DNA from: Hydractinia symbiolongicarpus
Taxonomy: Eukaryota > Cnidaria > Hydrozoa > Anthoathecata > Hydractiniidae
NCBI RefSeq assembly: GCF_029227915.1
Contig: NC_079888.1
Coordinates: 24,594,001 to 24,658,000, forward strand
Direction of reading: 5' to 3'
Length of the DNA: 64,000 nt
Below, piece by piece: positions 24,028 through 37,600 of the stretch. The position numbers and the translations under genes are program-made. Under the pieces are notes generated by a model. The model did not search any database and had not been told where the DNA came from. It worked only from the letters and a program-made list of their open reading frames with translations. Each line of letters starts with the position of its first letter. Position 1 is the stretch's first letter.

Positions 24028-26049
24028 GGGTACTTTCTTTGTATACTTTTGACTATACGGGCCAAGCCGGGATTTACGGGAAATCGCGGGTTTTCGTTTG
24101 CCGGCGATTAAACCTCTTTCATTAAGCGTCTCATCAAAAATGAAAACATTTTTGAAAACTACAAGTCTTATGCGTTTAGTGATGAAAAAATAATTTAAAA
24201 AATCGTTCGGGAAATGAGTTTACTCCCTGGGTACTTTCTTTGTATACTTTTGACTATACGGGCCAAGCCGGGATTTACGGGAAATCGCGGGTTTTCGTTT
24301 GCCGGCGATTAAACTTCTTTTATTCAGCGTCTCATCAAAAATGAAAACATTTTTAAAAACTACAAGTCTTATGCGTTTCAGTGGTGAAAAAATAATTTAA
24401 AAAATCGTTCTGGAAATGAGTTTACTCACAGGGTACTTTCTTTGTATACATTCGACTATACGGGCCAAGCCCGGGATTTACGGGAAATCGCGGGTTTTCG
24501 TTTTCCGGCGATTAAACCTCTTTCATTAAGCGTCTCATCAAAAATGAAAACATTTTTGAAAACTACAAGTCTTATGCGTTTAGTGGTGAAAAAATAATTT
24601 AAAAAATCGTTCGGGAAATGAGTTTACTCCCTGTGTACTTTCTTTGTATACTTTTGACTATACGGGCCAAGCCGGGATTTACGGGAAATCGCGGGTTTTC
24701 GTTTGCCGGCGATTAAACTTCTTTTATTCAGCGTCTCATCAAAAATGAAAACATTTTTAAAAACTACAAGTCTTATGCGTTTCAGTGGTGAAAAAATAAT
24801 TTAAAAAATCGTTCTGGAAATGAGTTTACTCCCTGGGTACTTTCTTTGTATACATTCGACTATACGGGCCAAGCCCGGGATTTACGGGAAATCGCGGGTT
24901 TTCGTTTTCCGGCGATTAAACCTCTTTCATTAGGCGTCTCATCAAAAATGAAAACATTTTTGAAAACTACAAGTCTCATCCGTTTTAGTGGTGAAAAAAA
25001 AAAATTAAAAAATCGTTCGGGAAATGAGTTTACTCCCTGGGTACTTTCTTTGTATACATTCGACTATACGGGCCAAGCCCGGGATTTACGGGAAATCGCG
25101 GGTTTTCGTTTGCCGGCGATTAAACCTCTTTCATTAAGCGTCTCATCAAAAATGAAAACATTTTTGAAAACTACAAGTCTTATGCGTTTAGTGGTGAAAA
25201 AATAATTTAAAAAATCGTTCGGGAAATGAGTTTACTCCCTGGGTTCTTTCTTTGTATACTTTTGACTATACGGGCCAAGCCGGGATTTACGGGAAATCGC
25301 GGGTTTTCGTTTGCCGGCGATTAAACTTCTTTTATTCAGCGTCTCATCAAAAATGAAAACATTTTTAAAAACTACAAGTCTTATGCGTTTCAGTGGTGAA
25401 AAAATAATTTAAAAAATCGTTCTGGAAATGAGTTTACTCACAGGGTACTTTCTTTGTATACATTCGATTATACGGGCCAAGCCCGGGATTTACAGGAAAT
25501 CGCGGGTTTTCGTTTTCCGGCGATTAAACCTCTTTCATTAAGCGTCTCATCAAAAATGAAAACATTTTTGAAAACTACAAGACTTATGCGTTTAGTGGTG
25601 AAAAAATAATTTAAAAAATCGTTCGGGAAATGAGTTTACTCCCTGGGTACTTTCTTTGTATACTTTTGACTATACGGGCCAAGCCGGGATTTACGGGAAA
25701 TCGCGGGTTTTCGTTTGCCGGCGATTAAACTTCTTTTATTCAGCGTCTCATCAAAAATGAAAACATTTTTAAAAACTACAAGTCTTATGCGTTTCAGTGG
25801 TGAAAAAATAATTTAAAAAATCGTTCTGGAAATGAGTTTACTCCCTGGGTACTTTCTTTGTATACATTCGACTATACGGGCCAAGCCCGGGATTTACGGG
25901 AAATCGCGGGTTTTCGTTTTCCGGCGATTAAACCTCTTTCATTAGGCGTCTCATCAAAAATAAAAACATTTTTGAAAACTACAAGTCTCATCCGTTTTAG
26001 TGGTGAAAAAAAAATTTAAAAAATCGTTCGGGAAATGAGTTTACTCCCT

Positions 26050-26181
26050 GGGTACTTTCTTTGTATACTTTTGACTATACGGGCCGAGTCTGGGATTTAG
26101 GGAAATCGCAGGATTTCGTTTGCCGGCGTTTAAACTGCTTTTATTCGGCGTCTCATCAAAAATGAAATGAGTTTACTCCCT
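26050..26181 (+). repeat. Truncated C monomer 7 (132 bp)
   Basis: It has the same deletion join, with a private AAATCGCAGGATTTCG variant in the core. The next A monomer reads GCCGGGAATTACGGG. Confidence 0.88.
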
Positions 26182-27394
26182 GGGTACTTTCTTTGTATAC
26201 TTTTGACTATACGGGCCAAGCCGGGAATTACGGGAAATCGCGAGTTTTCGTTTGCCGGCGATTAAACTTCTTTTATTCAGCGTCTCATCAAAAATAAAAA
26301 CATTTTTAAAAACTACAAGTCTTATGCGTTTTAGTGGTAAAAAAATAATTTAAAAAATCGTAATGGAAATGAGTTTACTCACAGGGTACTTTCTTTGTAT
26401 ACATTCGACTATACGGGCCAAGCCCAGGATTTACGGGAATTCGCGGGTTTTCGTTTTCCGGCGATTAAACCTCTTTCATTAAGCGTCTCATCAAAAATGA
26501 AAACATTTTTGAAAACTACAAGTCTCATGCGTTTTAGTGCTGAAAAAAAACTTAAAAAATCGTTCGGGAAATGAGTTTACTCACAGGGTACTTTCTTTGT
26601 ATACATTCGACTATACGGGCCAAGCCCGGGATTTACGGGAAATCGCGGGTTTTCGTTTTCCGGCGAATAAACCTCTTTCATTAAGCGTCTCATCAAAAAT
26701 GAAAACATTTTTGAAAACTACAAGTCTTATGCGTTTAGTGGTGAAAAAATAATTTAAAAAAGCGTTCGGGAAATGAGTTTACTTCCTGGGTACTTTCTTT
26801 GTATACTTTTGACTATACGGGCCAAGCCGGGATTTACGGGAAATCGAGGGTTTTCGTTTGCGGGCGATTAAACTTCTTTTATTCAGCGTCTCATTAAAAA
26901 TGAAAACATTTTTAAAAACTACAAGTCTTATGCGTTTTAGTGGTGAAAAAATAATTTAAAAAATCGTTCGGGAAATGAGTTTACTCCCTGGGTACTTTCT
27001 TTGTATACTTTTGACTATACGGGCCAAGCCGGGATTTACGGGAAATCGCGGGTTTTCGTTTGCCGGCGATTAAACTTCTTTTATTCAGCGTCTCATCAAA
27101 AATGAAAACATTTTTAAAAACTACAAGTTTTATGCGTTTTAGTGGTAAAAAAATAATTTAAAAAATCGTTCTGGAAATGAGTTTACTCACAGGGTACTTT
27201 CTTTGTATACATTCGACTATACGGGCCAAGCCCGGGATTTACGGGAAATCGCGGGTTTTCGTTTTCCGGCGATTAAACCTCTTTCATTAGGCGTCTTATC
27301 AAAAATGAAAACATTTTTGAAAACTACAAGTCTCATGCGTTTTAGTGGTGAAAAAATAATTTGAAAAATCGTTCGGGAAATGAGTTTACTCCCA

Positions 27395-27526
27395 GGATAC
27401 TTTCTTTGTATACTTTTGACTATACGGGCCGAGTCTGGGATTTAGGGAAATCGCAGGTTTTCGTTTGCCGGCGTTTAAACTGCTTTTATTCGGCGTCTCA
27501 TCAAAAATGAAATGAGTTTACTCCCT
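27395..27526 (+). repeat. Truncated C monomer 8 (132 bp)
   Basis: It has the same deletion join. The monomer start is altered to GGATACTTTC. It follows a B monomer with GGCGTCTTATC. Confidence 0.88.
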
Positions 27527-27949
27527 GGGTACTTTCTTTGTATACTTTTGACTATACGGGCCAAGCCGGGATTTACGGGAAATCGCGGGTTTTCGTTTGC
27601 CGGAGATTAAACTTCTTTTATTCAGCGTCTCATCAAAAATGAAAACATTTTTAAAAACTACAAGTCTTATGCGTTTTAGTGGTGAAAAAATAATTTAAAA
27701 AATCGTAATGGAAATGAGTTTACTCACAGGGTACTTTCTTTGTATACATTCGACTATACGGGCCAAGCCCCGGATTTACGGGAAAACGCGGGATTTCGTT
27801 TGCCGGCGATTAAACCTCTTTCATTAAGCGTCTCATCAAAAATGAAAACATTTTTGAAAACTACAAGTCTCATGCGTTTTAGTGGTGAAAAAATAATTTA
27901 AAAAATCGTTCGGGAAATGAGTTTACTCCCTGGGTACTTTCTTTGTATA

Positions 27950-29100
27950 CTTTTGACTATACGGGCCAAGCCGGGATTTACGGGAAATGGCGGGTTTTCG
28001 TTTGCCGGCGATTAAACTTCTTTTATTCAGCGTCTAATCAAAAATGAAAACATTTTTAAAAACTACAAGTCTTATGCGTTTTAGTGGTGAAAAAATAATT
28101 TAAAAAATCGTTCTGGAAATGAGTTTACTCACAGGGTACTTTCTTTGTATACATTCGACTATACGGGTCAAGCCCGGGATTTACGGGAAATCGCGGGTTT
28201 TCGTTTTCCGGCGATTAAACCTCTTTCATTAAGCGTCTCATCAAAAATGAAAACATTTTTGAAAACTACAAGTCTCATGCGTTTTAGTGGTGAAAAAAAA
28301 ATTTAAAAAATCGTTCGGGAAATGAGTTTACTCCCTGGGTACTTTCTTTGTATACTTTTGACTATACGGGCCGAGTCTGGGATTTAGGGAAATCGCAGGT
28401 TTTCGTTTGCCGGCGATTAAACTGCTTTTATTCAGCGTCTCATCAAAAATGAAAACATTTTTGAAAACTACAAGTCTCATGCGTTTTAGTGGTGAAAAAA
28501 TAATTTAAAAAATCGTTCGGGAAATGAGTTTACTCCCTGGGTACTTTCTTTGTATACTTTTGACTATACGGGCCAAGCCGGGATTTACGGGAAATCGCGG
28601 GTTTTCGTTTGCCGGCGATTAAACTTCTTTTATTCAGCGTCTAATCAAAAATGAAAACATTTTTAAAAACTACAAGTCTTATGCGTTTTAGTGGTGAAAA
28701 AATAATTTAAAAAATCGTTCTGGAAATGAGTTTACTCACAGGGTACTTTCTTTGTATACATTCGACTATACGGGTCAAGCCCGGGATTTACGGGAAATCG
28801 CGGGTTTTCGTTTTCCGGCGATTAAACCTCTTTCATTAAGCGTCTCATCAAAAATGAAAACATTTTTGAAAACTACAAGTCTCATGCGTTTTAGTGGTGA
28901 AAAAAAAATTTAAAAAATCGTTCGGGAAATGAGTTTACTCCCTGGGTACTTTCTTTGTATACTTTTGACTATACGGGCCGAGTCTGGGATTTAGGGAAAT
29001 CGCAGGTTTTCGTTTGCCGGCGATTAAACTGCTTTTATTCAGCGTCTCATCAAAAATGAAAACATTTTTGAAAACTACAAGTCTCATGCGTTTTAGTGGT
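27950..29100 (+). repeat. 607-bp A-B-C trimer tandem duplication
   Basis: An A, a B and a C monomer repeat at 607 bp. The rare AGCGTCTAATCAAAAATG lies at 28029 and 28636, and GGGTCAAGCCCGGG at about 28165 and 28772. One difference is GAAATGGCGGG near 27986 against GAAATCGCGGG. The A-B-C order is the commonest trimer in 19-48 kb. Confidence 0.8.
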
Positions 29101-29350
29101 AAAAAAATAATTTAAAAAATCGTTCGGGAAATGAGTTTACTCCCTGGGTACTTTCTTTGTATACTTTTGACTATACGGGCCAAGCCGGGATTTACGGGAA
29201 ATCGCGGGTTTTCGTTTGCCGACGATTAAACTCCTTTTATTCAGCGTCTCATCAAAAATGAAAACATTTTTAAAAACTACAAGTCTTATGCGTTTTAGTG
29301 GTGAAAAAATAAATTAAAAAATCGTAATGGAAATGAGTTTACTCACAGGG

Positions 29351-31500
29351 TACTCTCTTTGTATACATTCGACTATACGGGCCAAGCCCAGGATTTACGG
29401 GAAATCGCGGGTTTTCGTTTTCCGGCGATTAAACCTCTTTCATTAAGCGTCTCATCAAAAATAAAAACATTTTTGAAAACTACAAGTCTCATGCGTTTTA
29501 GTGGTGAAAAAATAATTTAAAAAATCGTTCGGGAAATAAGTTTACTCCCTGGGTACTTTCTTTGTATACTTTTGACTATACGGGCCGAGTCCGGGATTTA
29601 CGGGAAATCGCGGATTTTCGTTTGCCGGCGATTAAACTGCTTTTATTCAGCGTCTCATCAAAAATGAAAACATTTTTAAAAACTACAAGTCTTATGCGTT
29701 TAGTGGTGAAAAAATAATTTAAAAAATCGTTCGGGAAATGAGTTTACTCCCTGGGTACTTTCTTTGTATACTTTTGACTATACGCGCCAAGCCGGGATTT
29801 ACGGGAAATCGCAGGTTTTCGTTTGCCGGCGTTTAAACTGCTTTTATTCGGCGTCTCATCAAAAATGAAATGAGTTTACTCCCTGGGTACTTTCTTTGTA
29901 TACTTTTGACTATACGGGCCAAGCCGGGATTTACGGGAAATCGCGGGTTTTCGTTTGCCGGCGATTAAACTTCTTTTATTCAGCGTCTCATCAAAAATGA
30001 AAACATTTTTAAAAACTACAAGTCTTATGCGTTTTAGTGGTGAAAAAATAATTTAAAAAATCGTAATGGAAATGAGTTTACTCACAGGGTACTTTCTTTA
30101 TATACATTCGACTATACGGGCCAAGCCCCGGATTTACGGGAAAACGCGGGATTTCGTTTGCCGGCGATTAAACCTCTTTCATTAAGCGTCTCATCAAAAA
30201 TGAAAACATTTTTGAAAACTACAAGTCTCATGCGTTTTAGTGGTGAAAAAATAATTTAAAAAATCGTTCGGGAAATAAGTTTACTCCCTGGGTACTTTCT
30301 TTGTATACTTTTGACTATACGGGCCGAGTCCGGGATTTACGGGAAATCGCGGATTTTCGTTTGCCGGCGATTAAACTGCTTTTATTCAACGTCTCATCAA
30401 AAATGAAAACATTTTTAAAAACTACAAGTCTTATGCGTTTAGTGGTGAAAAAATAATTTAAAAAATCGTTCGGGAAATGAGTTTACTCCCTGGGTACTTT
30501 CTTTGTATACTTTTGACTATACGGGCCAAGCCGGGATTTACGGGAAATCGCGGGTTTTCGTTTTCCGGCGATTAAACCTCTTTCATTAAGCGTCTCATCA
30601 AAAATGAAAACATTTTTAAAAACTACAAGTCTCATGCGTTTTAGTGGTGAAAAAAAAATTTAAAAAATCGTTCGGGAAATGAGTTTACTCCCTGGGTACT
30701 TTCTTTGTATACTTTTGACTATACGGGCCGAGTCTGGGATTTAGGGAAATCGCAGGTTTTCGTTTGCCGGCGATTAAACTGCTTTTATTCAGCGTCTCAT
30801 CAAAAATGAAAACATTTTTGAAAACTACAAGTCTCATGCGTTTTAGTGGTGAAAAAATAATTTAAAAAATCGTTCGGGAAATGAGTTTACTCCCTGGGTA
30901 CTTTCTTTGTATACTTTTGACTATACGGGCCAAGCCGGGATTTACGGGAAATCGCGGGTTTTCGTTTGCCGGCGATTAAACTCCTTTTATTCAGCGTCTC
31001 ATCAAAAATGAAAACATTTTTAAAAACTACAAGTCTTATGCGTTTTAGTGGTGAAAAAATAAATTAAAAAATCGTAATGGAAATGAGTTTACTCACAGGG
31101 TACTCTCTTTGTATACATTCGACTATACGGGCCAAGCCCAGGATTTACGGGAAATCGCGGGTTTTCGTTTTCCGGCGATTAAACCTCTTTCATTAAGCGT
31201 CTCATCGAAAATGAAAACATTTTTGAAAACTACAAGTCTCATGCGTTTTAGTGGTGAAAAAATAATTTAAAAAATCGTTCGGGAAATGAGTTTACTCCCT
31301 GGGTACTTTCTTTGTATACTTTTGACTATACGGGCCGAGTCCGGGATTTACGGGAAATCGCGGATTTTCGTTTGCCGGCGATTAAACTGCTTTTATTCAG
31401 CGTCTCATCAAAAATGAAAACATTTTTAAAAACTACAAGTCTTATGCGTTTAGTGGTGAAAAAATAATTTAAAAAATCGTTCGGGAAATGTGTTTACTCC
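29351..31500 (+). repeat. 1750-bp higher-order repeat spacing around a truncated monomer
   Basis: The GGGTACTCTCTTTG start of a B variant lies at 29351 and 31101 (the TACTCTC position), a step of 1750 bp. That equals nine units including the 132-bp monomer at 29753-29884. The sequences following both (E-like CCGAGTCCGGG with TGCTTTTATTC) match. Between them the order is only partly conserved, so this is a composite of smaller exchanges rather than a clean duplication. Confidence 0.6.
29753..29884 (+). repeat. Truncated chimeric monomer 9 (132 bp)
   Basis: It has the same deletion join, but the first half is A-like (CTATACGCGCCAAGCC, GGGATTTACGGG) and the second half C-like (ATCGCAGG, GGCGTTTAAACTGC, ATTCGGCG). 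The switch lies between the GGGATTTAC and GCAGG positions. It is therefore a recombinant or gene-conversion product of an A-variant and a truncated C monomer. Confidence 0.85.
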
Positions 31501-32085
31501 CTGGGTACTTTCTTTGTATACTTTTGACTATACGCGCCAAGCCGGGATTTACGGGAAATCGCGGGTTTTCGTTTACCGGCGATTAAACTTCTTTTATTCA
31601 GCGTCTCATCAAAAATGAAAACATTCTTAAAAACTATAAGTCTTATGCGTTTAGTGGTGAAAAAGTAATTTAAAAAATCGTTCGGGAAATGAGTTTACTC
31701 CCTGGGTACTTTCTTTGTATACTTTTGACTATACGGGCCGAGTCCGGGATTTACGGGAAATCGCGGATTTTCGTTTGCCGGCGATTAAACTGCTTTTATT
31801 CAGCGTCTCATCAAAAATGAAAACATTTTTAAAAACTACAAGTCTAATGCGTTTAGTGGTGAAAAAATAATTTAAAAAATCGTTCGGGAAATGAGTTTAC
31901 TCCCTGGGTACTTTCTTTGTATACTTTTGACTATACGCGCCAAGCCGGGATTTACGGGAAATCGCGGGTTTTCGTTTACCGGCGATTAAACTTCTTTTAT
32001 TCAGCGTCTCATCAAAAATGAAAACATTTTTAAAAACTATAAGTCTTATGCGTTTAGTGGTGAAAAAATAACTTAAAAAATTGTT
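31280..32085 (+). repeat. 403-bp E/A-variant dimer tandem repeat
   Basis: An E-like monomer (GAGTCCGGGATT, GCGGATTTTCG, AAACTGC) at 31337 and 31740 alternates with an A-like monomer carrying CTATACGCGCCAAGCC, GTTTACCGGCG and ACTATAAGTC. The period is 403. The same pair recurs at 33.5-33.9, 35.4-35.7, 36.8-37.0, 39.2-39.5, 43.9-44.2 and 47.5-47.8 kb as part of larger units. Confidence 0.7.
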
Positions 32086-32829
32086 CGGGAAATGAGTTTA
32101 CTCCCTGGGTACTTTCTTTGTATACTTTTGACTATACGGGCCAAGCCGGGATTTACGGGAAATCGCGGGTTTTCGTTTGCCGGCGATTAAACTTCTTTTA
32201 TTCAGCGTCTCATTAAAAATGAAAACATTTTTAAAAACTACAAGTCTTATGCGTTTTAGTGGTGAAAAAATAATTTAAAAAATCGTTCTGGAAATGAGTT
32301 TACTCACAGGGTACTTTCTTTGTATACATTCGACTATACGGGTCAAGCCCGGGATTTACGGGAAATCGCGGGTTTTCGTTTTCCGGCGATTAAACCTCTT
32401 TCATTAAGCGTCTCATCAAAAATGAAAACATTTTTGAAAACTACAAGTCTCATGCGTTTTAGTGGTGAAAAAAAAATTTAAAAAATCGTTCGGGAAATGA
32501 GTTTACTCCCTGGGTACTTTCTTTGTATACTTTTGACTATACGGGCCGAGTCTGGGATTTAGGGAAATCGCAGGTTTTCGTTTGCCGGCGATTAAACTGC
32601 TTTTATTCAGCGTCTCATCAAAAATGAAAACATTTTTGAAAACTACAAGTCTCATGCGTTTTAGTGGTGAAAAAATAATTTAAAAAATCGTTCGGGAAAT
32701 GAGTTTACTCCCTGGGTACTTTCTTTGTATACTTTTGACTATACGGGCCAAGCCGGGATTTACGGGAAATCGCGGGTTTTCGTTTGCCGGCGATTAAACT
32801 CCTTTTATTCAGCGTCTCATCAAAAATGA

Positions 32830-33650
32830 AAACATTTTTTAAAACTACAAGTCTTATGCGTTTTAGTGGTGAAAAAATAAATTAAAAAATCGTAATGGAA
32901 ATGAGTTTACTCACAGGGTACTCTCTTTGTATACATTCGCCTATACGGGCCAAGCCCAGGATTTACGGGAAATCGCGGGTTTTCGTTTTCCGGCGATTAA
33001 ACCTCTTTCATTAAGCGTCTCATCAAAAATGAAAACATTTTTGAAAACTACAAGTCTCATGCGTTTTAGTGGTGAAAAAATAATTTAAAAAATCGTTCGG
33101 GAAATGAGTTTACTCCCTGGGTACTTTCTTTGTATACTTTTGACTATACGGGCCGAGTCCGGAATTTACGGGAAATCGCGGATTTTCGTTTGCCGGCGAT
33201 TAAACTGCTTTTATTCAGCGTCTCATCAAAAATGAAAACATTTTTTAAAACTACAAGTCTTATGCGTTTTAGTGGTGAAAAAATAAATTAAAAAATCGTA
33301 ATGGAAATGAGTTTACTCACAGGGTACTCTCTTTGTATACATTCGCCTATACGGGCCAAGCCCAGGATTTACGGGAAATCGCGGGTTTTCGTTTTCCGGC
33401 GATTAAACCTCTTTCATTAAGCGTCTCATCAAAAATGAAAACATTTTTGAAAACTACAAGTCTCATGCGTTTTAGTGGTGAAAAAATAATTTAAAAAATC
33501 GTTCGGGAAATGAGTTTACTCCCTGGGTACTTTCTTTGTATACTTTTGACTATACGGGCCGAGTCCGGAATTTACGGGAAATCGCGGATTTTCGTTTGCC
33601 GGCGATTAAACTGCTTTTATTCAGCGTCTCATCAAAAATGAAAACATTTT
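32830..33650 (+). repeat. 406-bp dimer tandem duplication
   Basis: The rare CATTCGCCTATACGGG start of a B variant lies at 32934 and 33340, and the CATTTTTTAAAAC tail at 32833 and 33239, both 406 bp apart. The unit pairs this B variant with an E-like monomer reading GAGTCCGGAATTTACGGG. Later single copies of the CGCCTATACGGG marker at 36578, 39005, 43656 and 47295 (ATT positions) track the larger duplications. Confidence 0.75.
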
Positions 33651-34612
33651 TAAAAACTACAAGTCTTATGCGTTTAGTGGTGAAAAAATAATTTAAAAAA
33701 TCGTTCGGGAAATGAGTTTACTCCCTGGGTACTTTCTTTGTATACTTTTGACTATACGCGCCAAGCCGGGATTTACGGGAAATCGCGGGTTTTCGTTTAC
33801 CGGCGATTAAACTTCTTTTATTCAGCGTCTCATCAAAAATGAAAACATTTTTAAAAACTATAAGTCTTATGCGTTTTAGTGGTGAAAAAATAATTTAAAA
33901 AATCGTTCTGGAAATGAGTTTACTCACAGGGTACTTTCTTTGTATACATTCGACTATACGGGCCAAGCCCGGGATTTACGGGAAATCGCGGGTTTTCGTT
34001 TTCCGGCGATTAAACCTCTTTCATCAAGCGTCTCATCAAAAATGAAAACATTTTTGAAAACTACAAGTCTCATGCGTTTTAGTGGTGAAAAAATAATTTA
34101 AAAAATCGTTCGGGAAATGAGTTTACTCCCTGGGTACTTTCTTTGTATACTTTTGACTATACGGGCAAAGCCGGGATTTACGGGAAATCGCGGGTTTTCG
34201 TTTGCCGGCGATTAAACTTCTTTTATTCAGCGTCTCATCAAAAATGAAAACATTTTTAAAAACTACAAGTCTTATGCGTTTTAGTGGTGAAAAAATAATT
34301 TAAAAAATCGTAATGGAAATGAGTTTACTCACAGGGTACTCTCTTTGTATACATTCGACTATACGGGCCAAGCCCAGGATTTACGGGAAATCGCGGGTTT
34401 TCGTTTTCCGGAGATTAAACCTCTTTCATTAAGCGTCTCATCAAAAATGAAAACATTTTTGAAAACTACAAGTCTCATGCGTTTTAGTGCTGAAAAAAAA
34501 CTTAAAAAATCGTTCGGGAAATGAGTTTACTCCCTGGGTACTTTCTTTGTATACATTCGACTATACGGGCCAAGCCCCGGATTTACGGGAAAACGCGGGA
34601 TTTTGTTTGCCG

Positions 34613-37600
34613 GCGATTAAACCTCTTTCATTAAGCGTCTCATCAAAAATGAAAACATTTTTGAAAACTACAAGTCTCATGCGTTTTAGTGGTGAAAAAA
34701 TAATTTAAAAAATCGTTCGGGAAATGAGTTTACTCCCTGGGTACTTTCTTTGTATACATTCGACTATACGGGCCAAGCCCGGGATTTACGGGAAATCGCG
34801 GGTTTTCGTTTTCCGGCGATTAAACCTCTTTCATTAAGCGTCTCATCAAAAAGGAAAACATTTTTGAAAACTACAAGTCTCATGCGTTTTAGTGGTGAAA
34901 AAATAATTTAAAAAATCGTTCGGGAAATGAGTTTACTCCCTGGGTACTTTCTTTGTATACTTTTGACTATACGGGCCAAGCCGGGACTTACGGGAAATCG
35001 CGGGTTTTCGTTTGCCGGCGATTAAACTCCTTTTATTCAGCGTCTCATCAAAAATGAAAACATTTTTAAAAACTACAAGTCTTATGCGTTTTAGTGGTGA
35101 AAAAATAAATTAAAAAATCGTAATGGAAATGAGTTTACTCACAGGGTACTCTCTTTGTATACATTCGACTATACGGGCCAAGCCCAGGATTTACGGGAAA
35201 TCGCGGGTTTTCGTTTTCCGGCGATTAAACCTCTTTCATTAAGCGTCTCATCAAAAATGAAAACATTTTTGAAAACTACAAGTCTCATGCGTTTTAGTGG
35301 TGAAAAAATAATTTAAAAAATCGTTCGGGAAATGAGTTTACTCCCTGGGTACTTTCTTTGTATACTTTTGACTATACGGGCCGAGTCCGGGATTTACGGG
35401 AAATCGCGGATTTTCGTTTGCCGGCGATTAAACTGCTTTTATTCAGCGTCTCATCAAAAATGAAAACATTTTTAAAAACTACAAGTCTTATGCGTTTAGT
35501 GGTGAAAAAATAATTTAAAAAATCGTTCGGGAAATGGGTTTACTCCCTGGGTACTTTCTTTGTATACTTTTGACTATACGCGCCAAGCCGGGATTTACGG
35601 GAAATCGCGGGTTTTCGTTTACCGGCGATTAAACTTCTTTTATTCAGCGTCTCATCAAAAATGAAAACATTTTTAAAAACTATAAGTCTTATGCGTTTAG
35701 TGGTGAAAAAATAATTTAAAAAAGCGTTCGGGAAATGAGTTTACTCCCTGGGTACTTTCTTTGTATACTTTTGACTATACGGGCCAAGCCGGGATTTACG
35801 GGAAATCGCAGGTTTTCGTTTGCGGGCGATTAAACTTCTTTTATTCAGCGTCTCATTAAAAATGAAAACATTTTTAAAAACTACAAGTCTTATGCGTTTT
35901 AGTGGTGAAAAAATAATTTAAAAAATCGTTCTGGAAATGAGTTTACTCACAGGGTACTTTCTTTGTATACATTCGACTATACGGGTCAAGCCCGGGATTT
36001 ACGGGAAATCGCGGGTTTTCGTTTTCCGGCGATTAAACCTCTTTCATTAAGCGTCTCATCAAAAATGAAAACATTTTTGAAAACTACAAGTCTCATGCGT
36101 TTTAGTGGTGAAAAAAAAATTTAAAAAATCGTTCGGGAAATGAGTTTACTCCCTGGGTACTTTCTTTGTATACTTTTGACTATACGGGCCGAGTCTGGGA
36201 TTTAGGGAAATCGCAGGTTTTCGTTTGCCGGCGATTAAACTGCTTTTATTCAGCGTCTCATCAAAAATGAAAACATTTTTGAAAACTACAAGTCTCATGC
36301 GTTTTAGTGGTGAAAAAATAATTTAAAAAATCGTTCGGGAAATGAGTTTACTCCCTGGGTACTTTCTTTGTATACTTTTGACTATACGGGCCAAGCCGGG
36401 ATTTACGGGAAATCGCGGGTTTTCGTTTGCCGGCGATTAAACTCCTTTTATTCAGCGTCTCATCAAAAATGAAAACATTTTTAAAAACTACAAGTCTTAT
36501 GCGTTTTAGTGGTGAAAAAATAAATTAAAAAATCGTAATGGAAATGAGTTTACTCACAGGGTACTCTCTTTGTATACATTCGCCTATACGGGCCAAGCCC
36601 AGGATTTACGGGAAATCGCGGGTTTTCGTTTTCCGGCGATTAAACCTCTTTCATTAAGCGTCTCATCAAAAATGAAAACATTTTTGAAAACTACAAGTCT
36701 CATGCATTTTAGTGGTGAAAAAATAATTTAAAAAATCGTTCGGGAAATGAGTTTACTCCCTGGGTACTTTCTTTGTATACTTTTGACTATACGGGCCGAG
36801 TCCGGAATTTACGGGAAATCGCGGATTTTCGTTTGCCGGCGATTAAACTGCTTTTATTCAGCGTCTCATCAAAAATGAAAACATTTTTAAAAACTACAAG
36901 TCTTATGCGTTTAGTGGTGAAAAAATAATTTAAAAAATCGTTCGGGAAATGAGTTTACTCCCTGGGTACTTTCTTTGTATACTTTTGACTATACGCGCCA
37001 AGCCGGGATTTACGGGAAATCGCGGGTTTTCGTTTACCGGCGATTAAACCTCTTTCATTAAGCGTCTCATCAAAAATGAAAACATTTTTGAAAACTACAA
37101 GTCTCATGCGTTTTAGTGGTGAAAAAATAATTTAAAAAATCGTTCGGGAAATGAGTTTACTCCCTGGGTACTTTCTTTGTATACATTCGACTATACGGGC
37201 CAAGCCCGGGATTTACGGGAAATCGCGGGTTTTCGTTTTCCGGCGATTAAACCTCTTTCATTAAGCGTCTCATCAAAAATGAAAACATTTTTGAAAACTA
37301 CAAGTCTCATGCGTTTTAGTGGTGAAAAAATAATTTAAAAAATCGTTCGGGAAATGAGTTTACTCCCTGGGTACTTTCTTTGTATACTTTTGACTATACG
37401 GGCCAAGCCGGGACTTACGGGAAATCGCGGGTTTTCGTTTGCCGGCGATTAAACTCCTTTTATTCAGCGTCTCATCAAAAATGAAAACATTTTTAAAAAC
37501 TACAAGTCTTATGCGTTTTAGTGGTGAAAAAATAAATTAAAAAATCGTAATGGAAATGAGTTTACTCACAGGGTACTCTCTTTGTATACATTCGACTATA

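Larger units (their letters stand above)
19807..24831 (+). repeat. 2488-bp higher-order repeat, two nearly identical copies
   Basis: Thirteen units, two of them 132-bp truncated C monomers, are duplicated in tandem. All markers I checked step by exactly 2488: ATTCGACAAT (20283/22771), CAAGCTGGGA (20501/22989), ATCGTTTGGG (21381/23869), GTGATGAAAA (21691/24179) and CCCTGTGTAC (22141/24629). The only difference I noticed inside the copies is A at 21608 against G at 24096. The left limit is where TTTTAGTGG gives way to TTTCAGTGG (19804/22292). The right limit is at about 24831, where ACTCCCTGGG replaces ACTCACAGGG. Confidence 0.92.
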
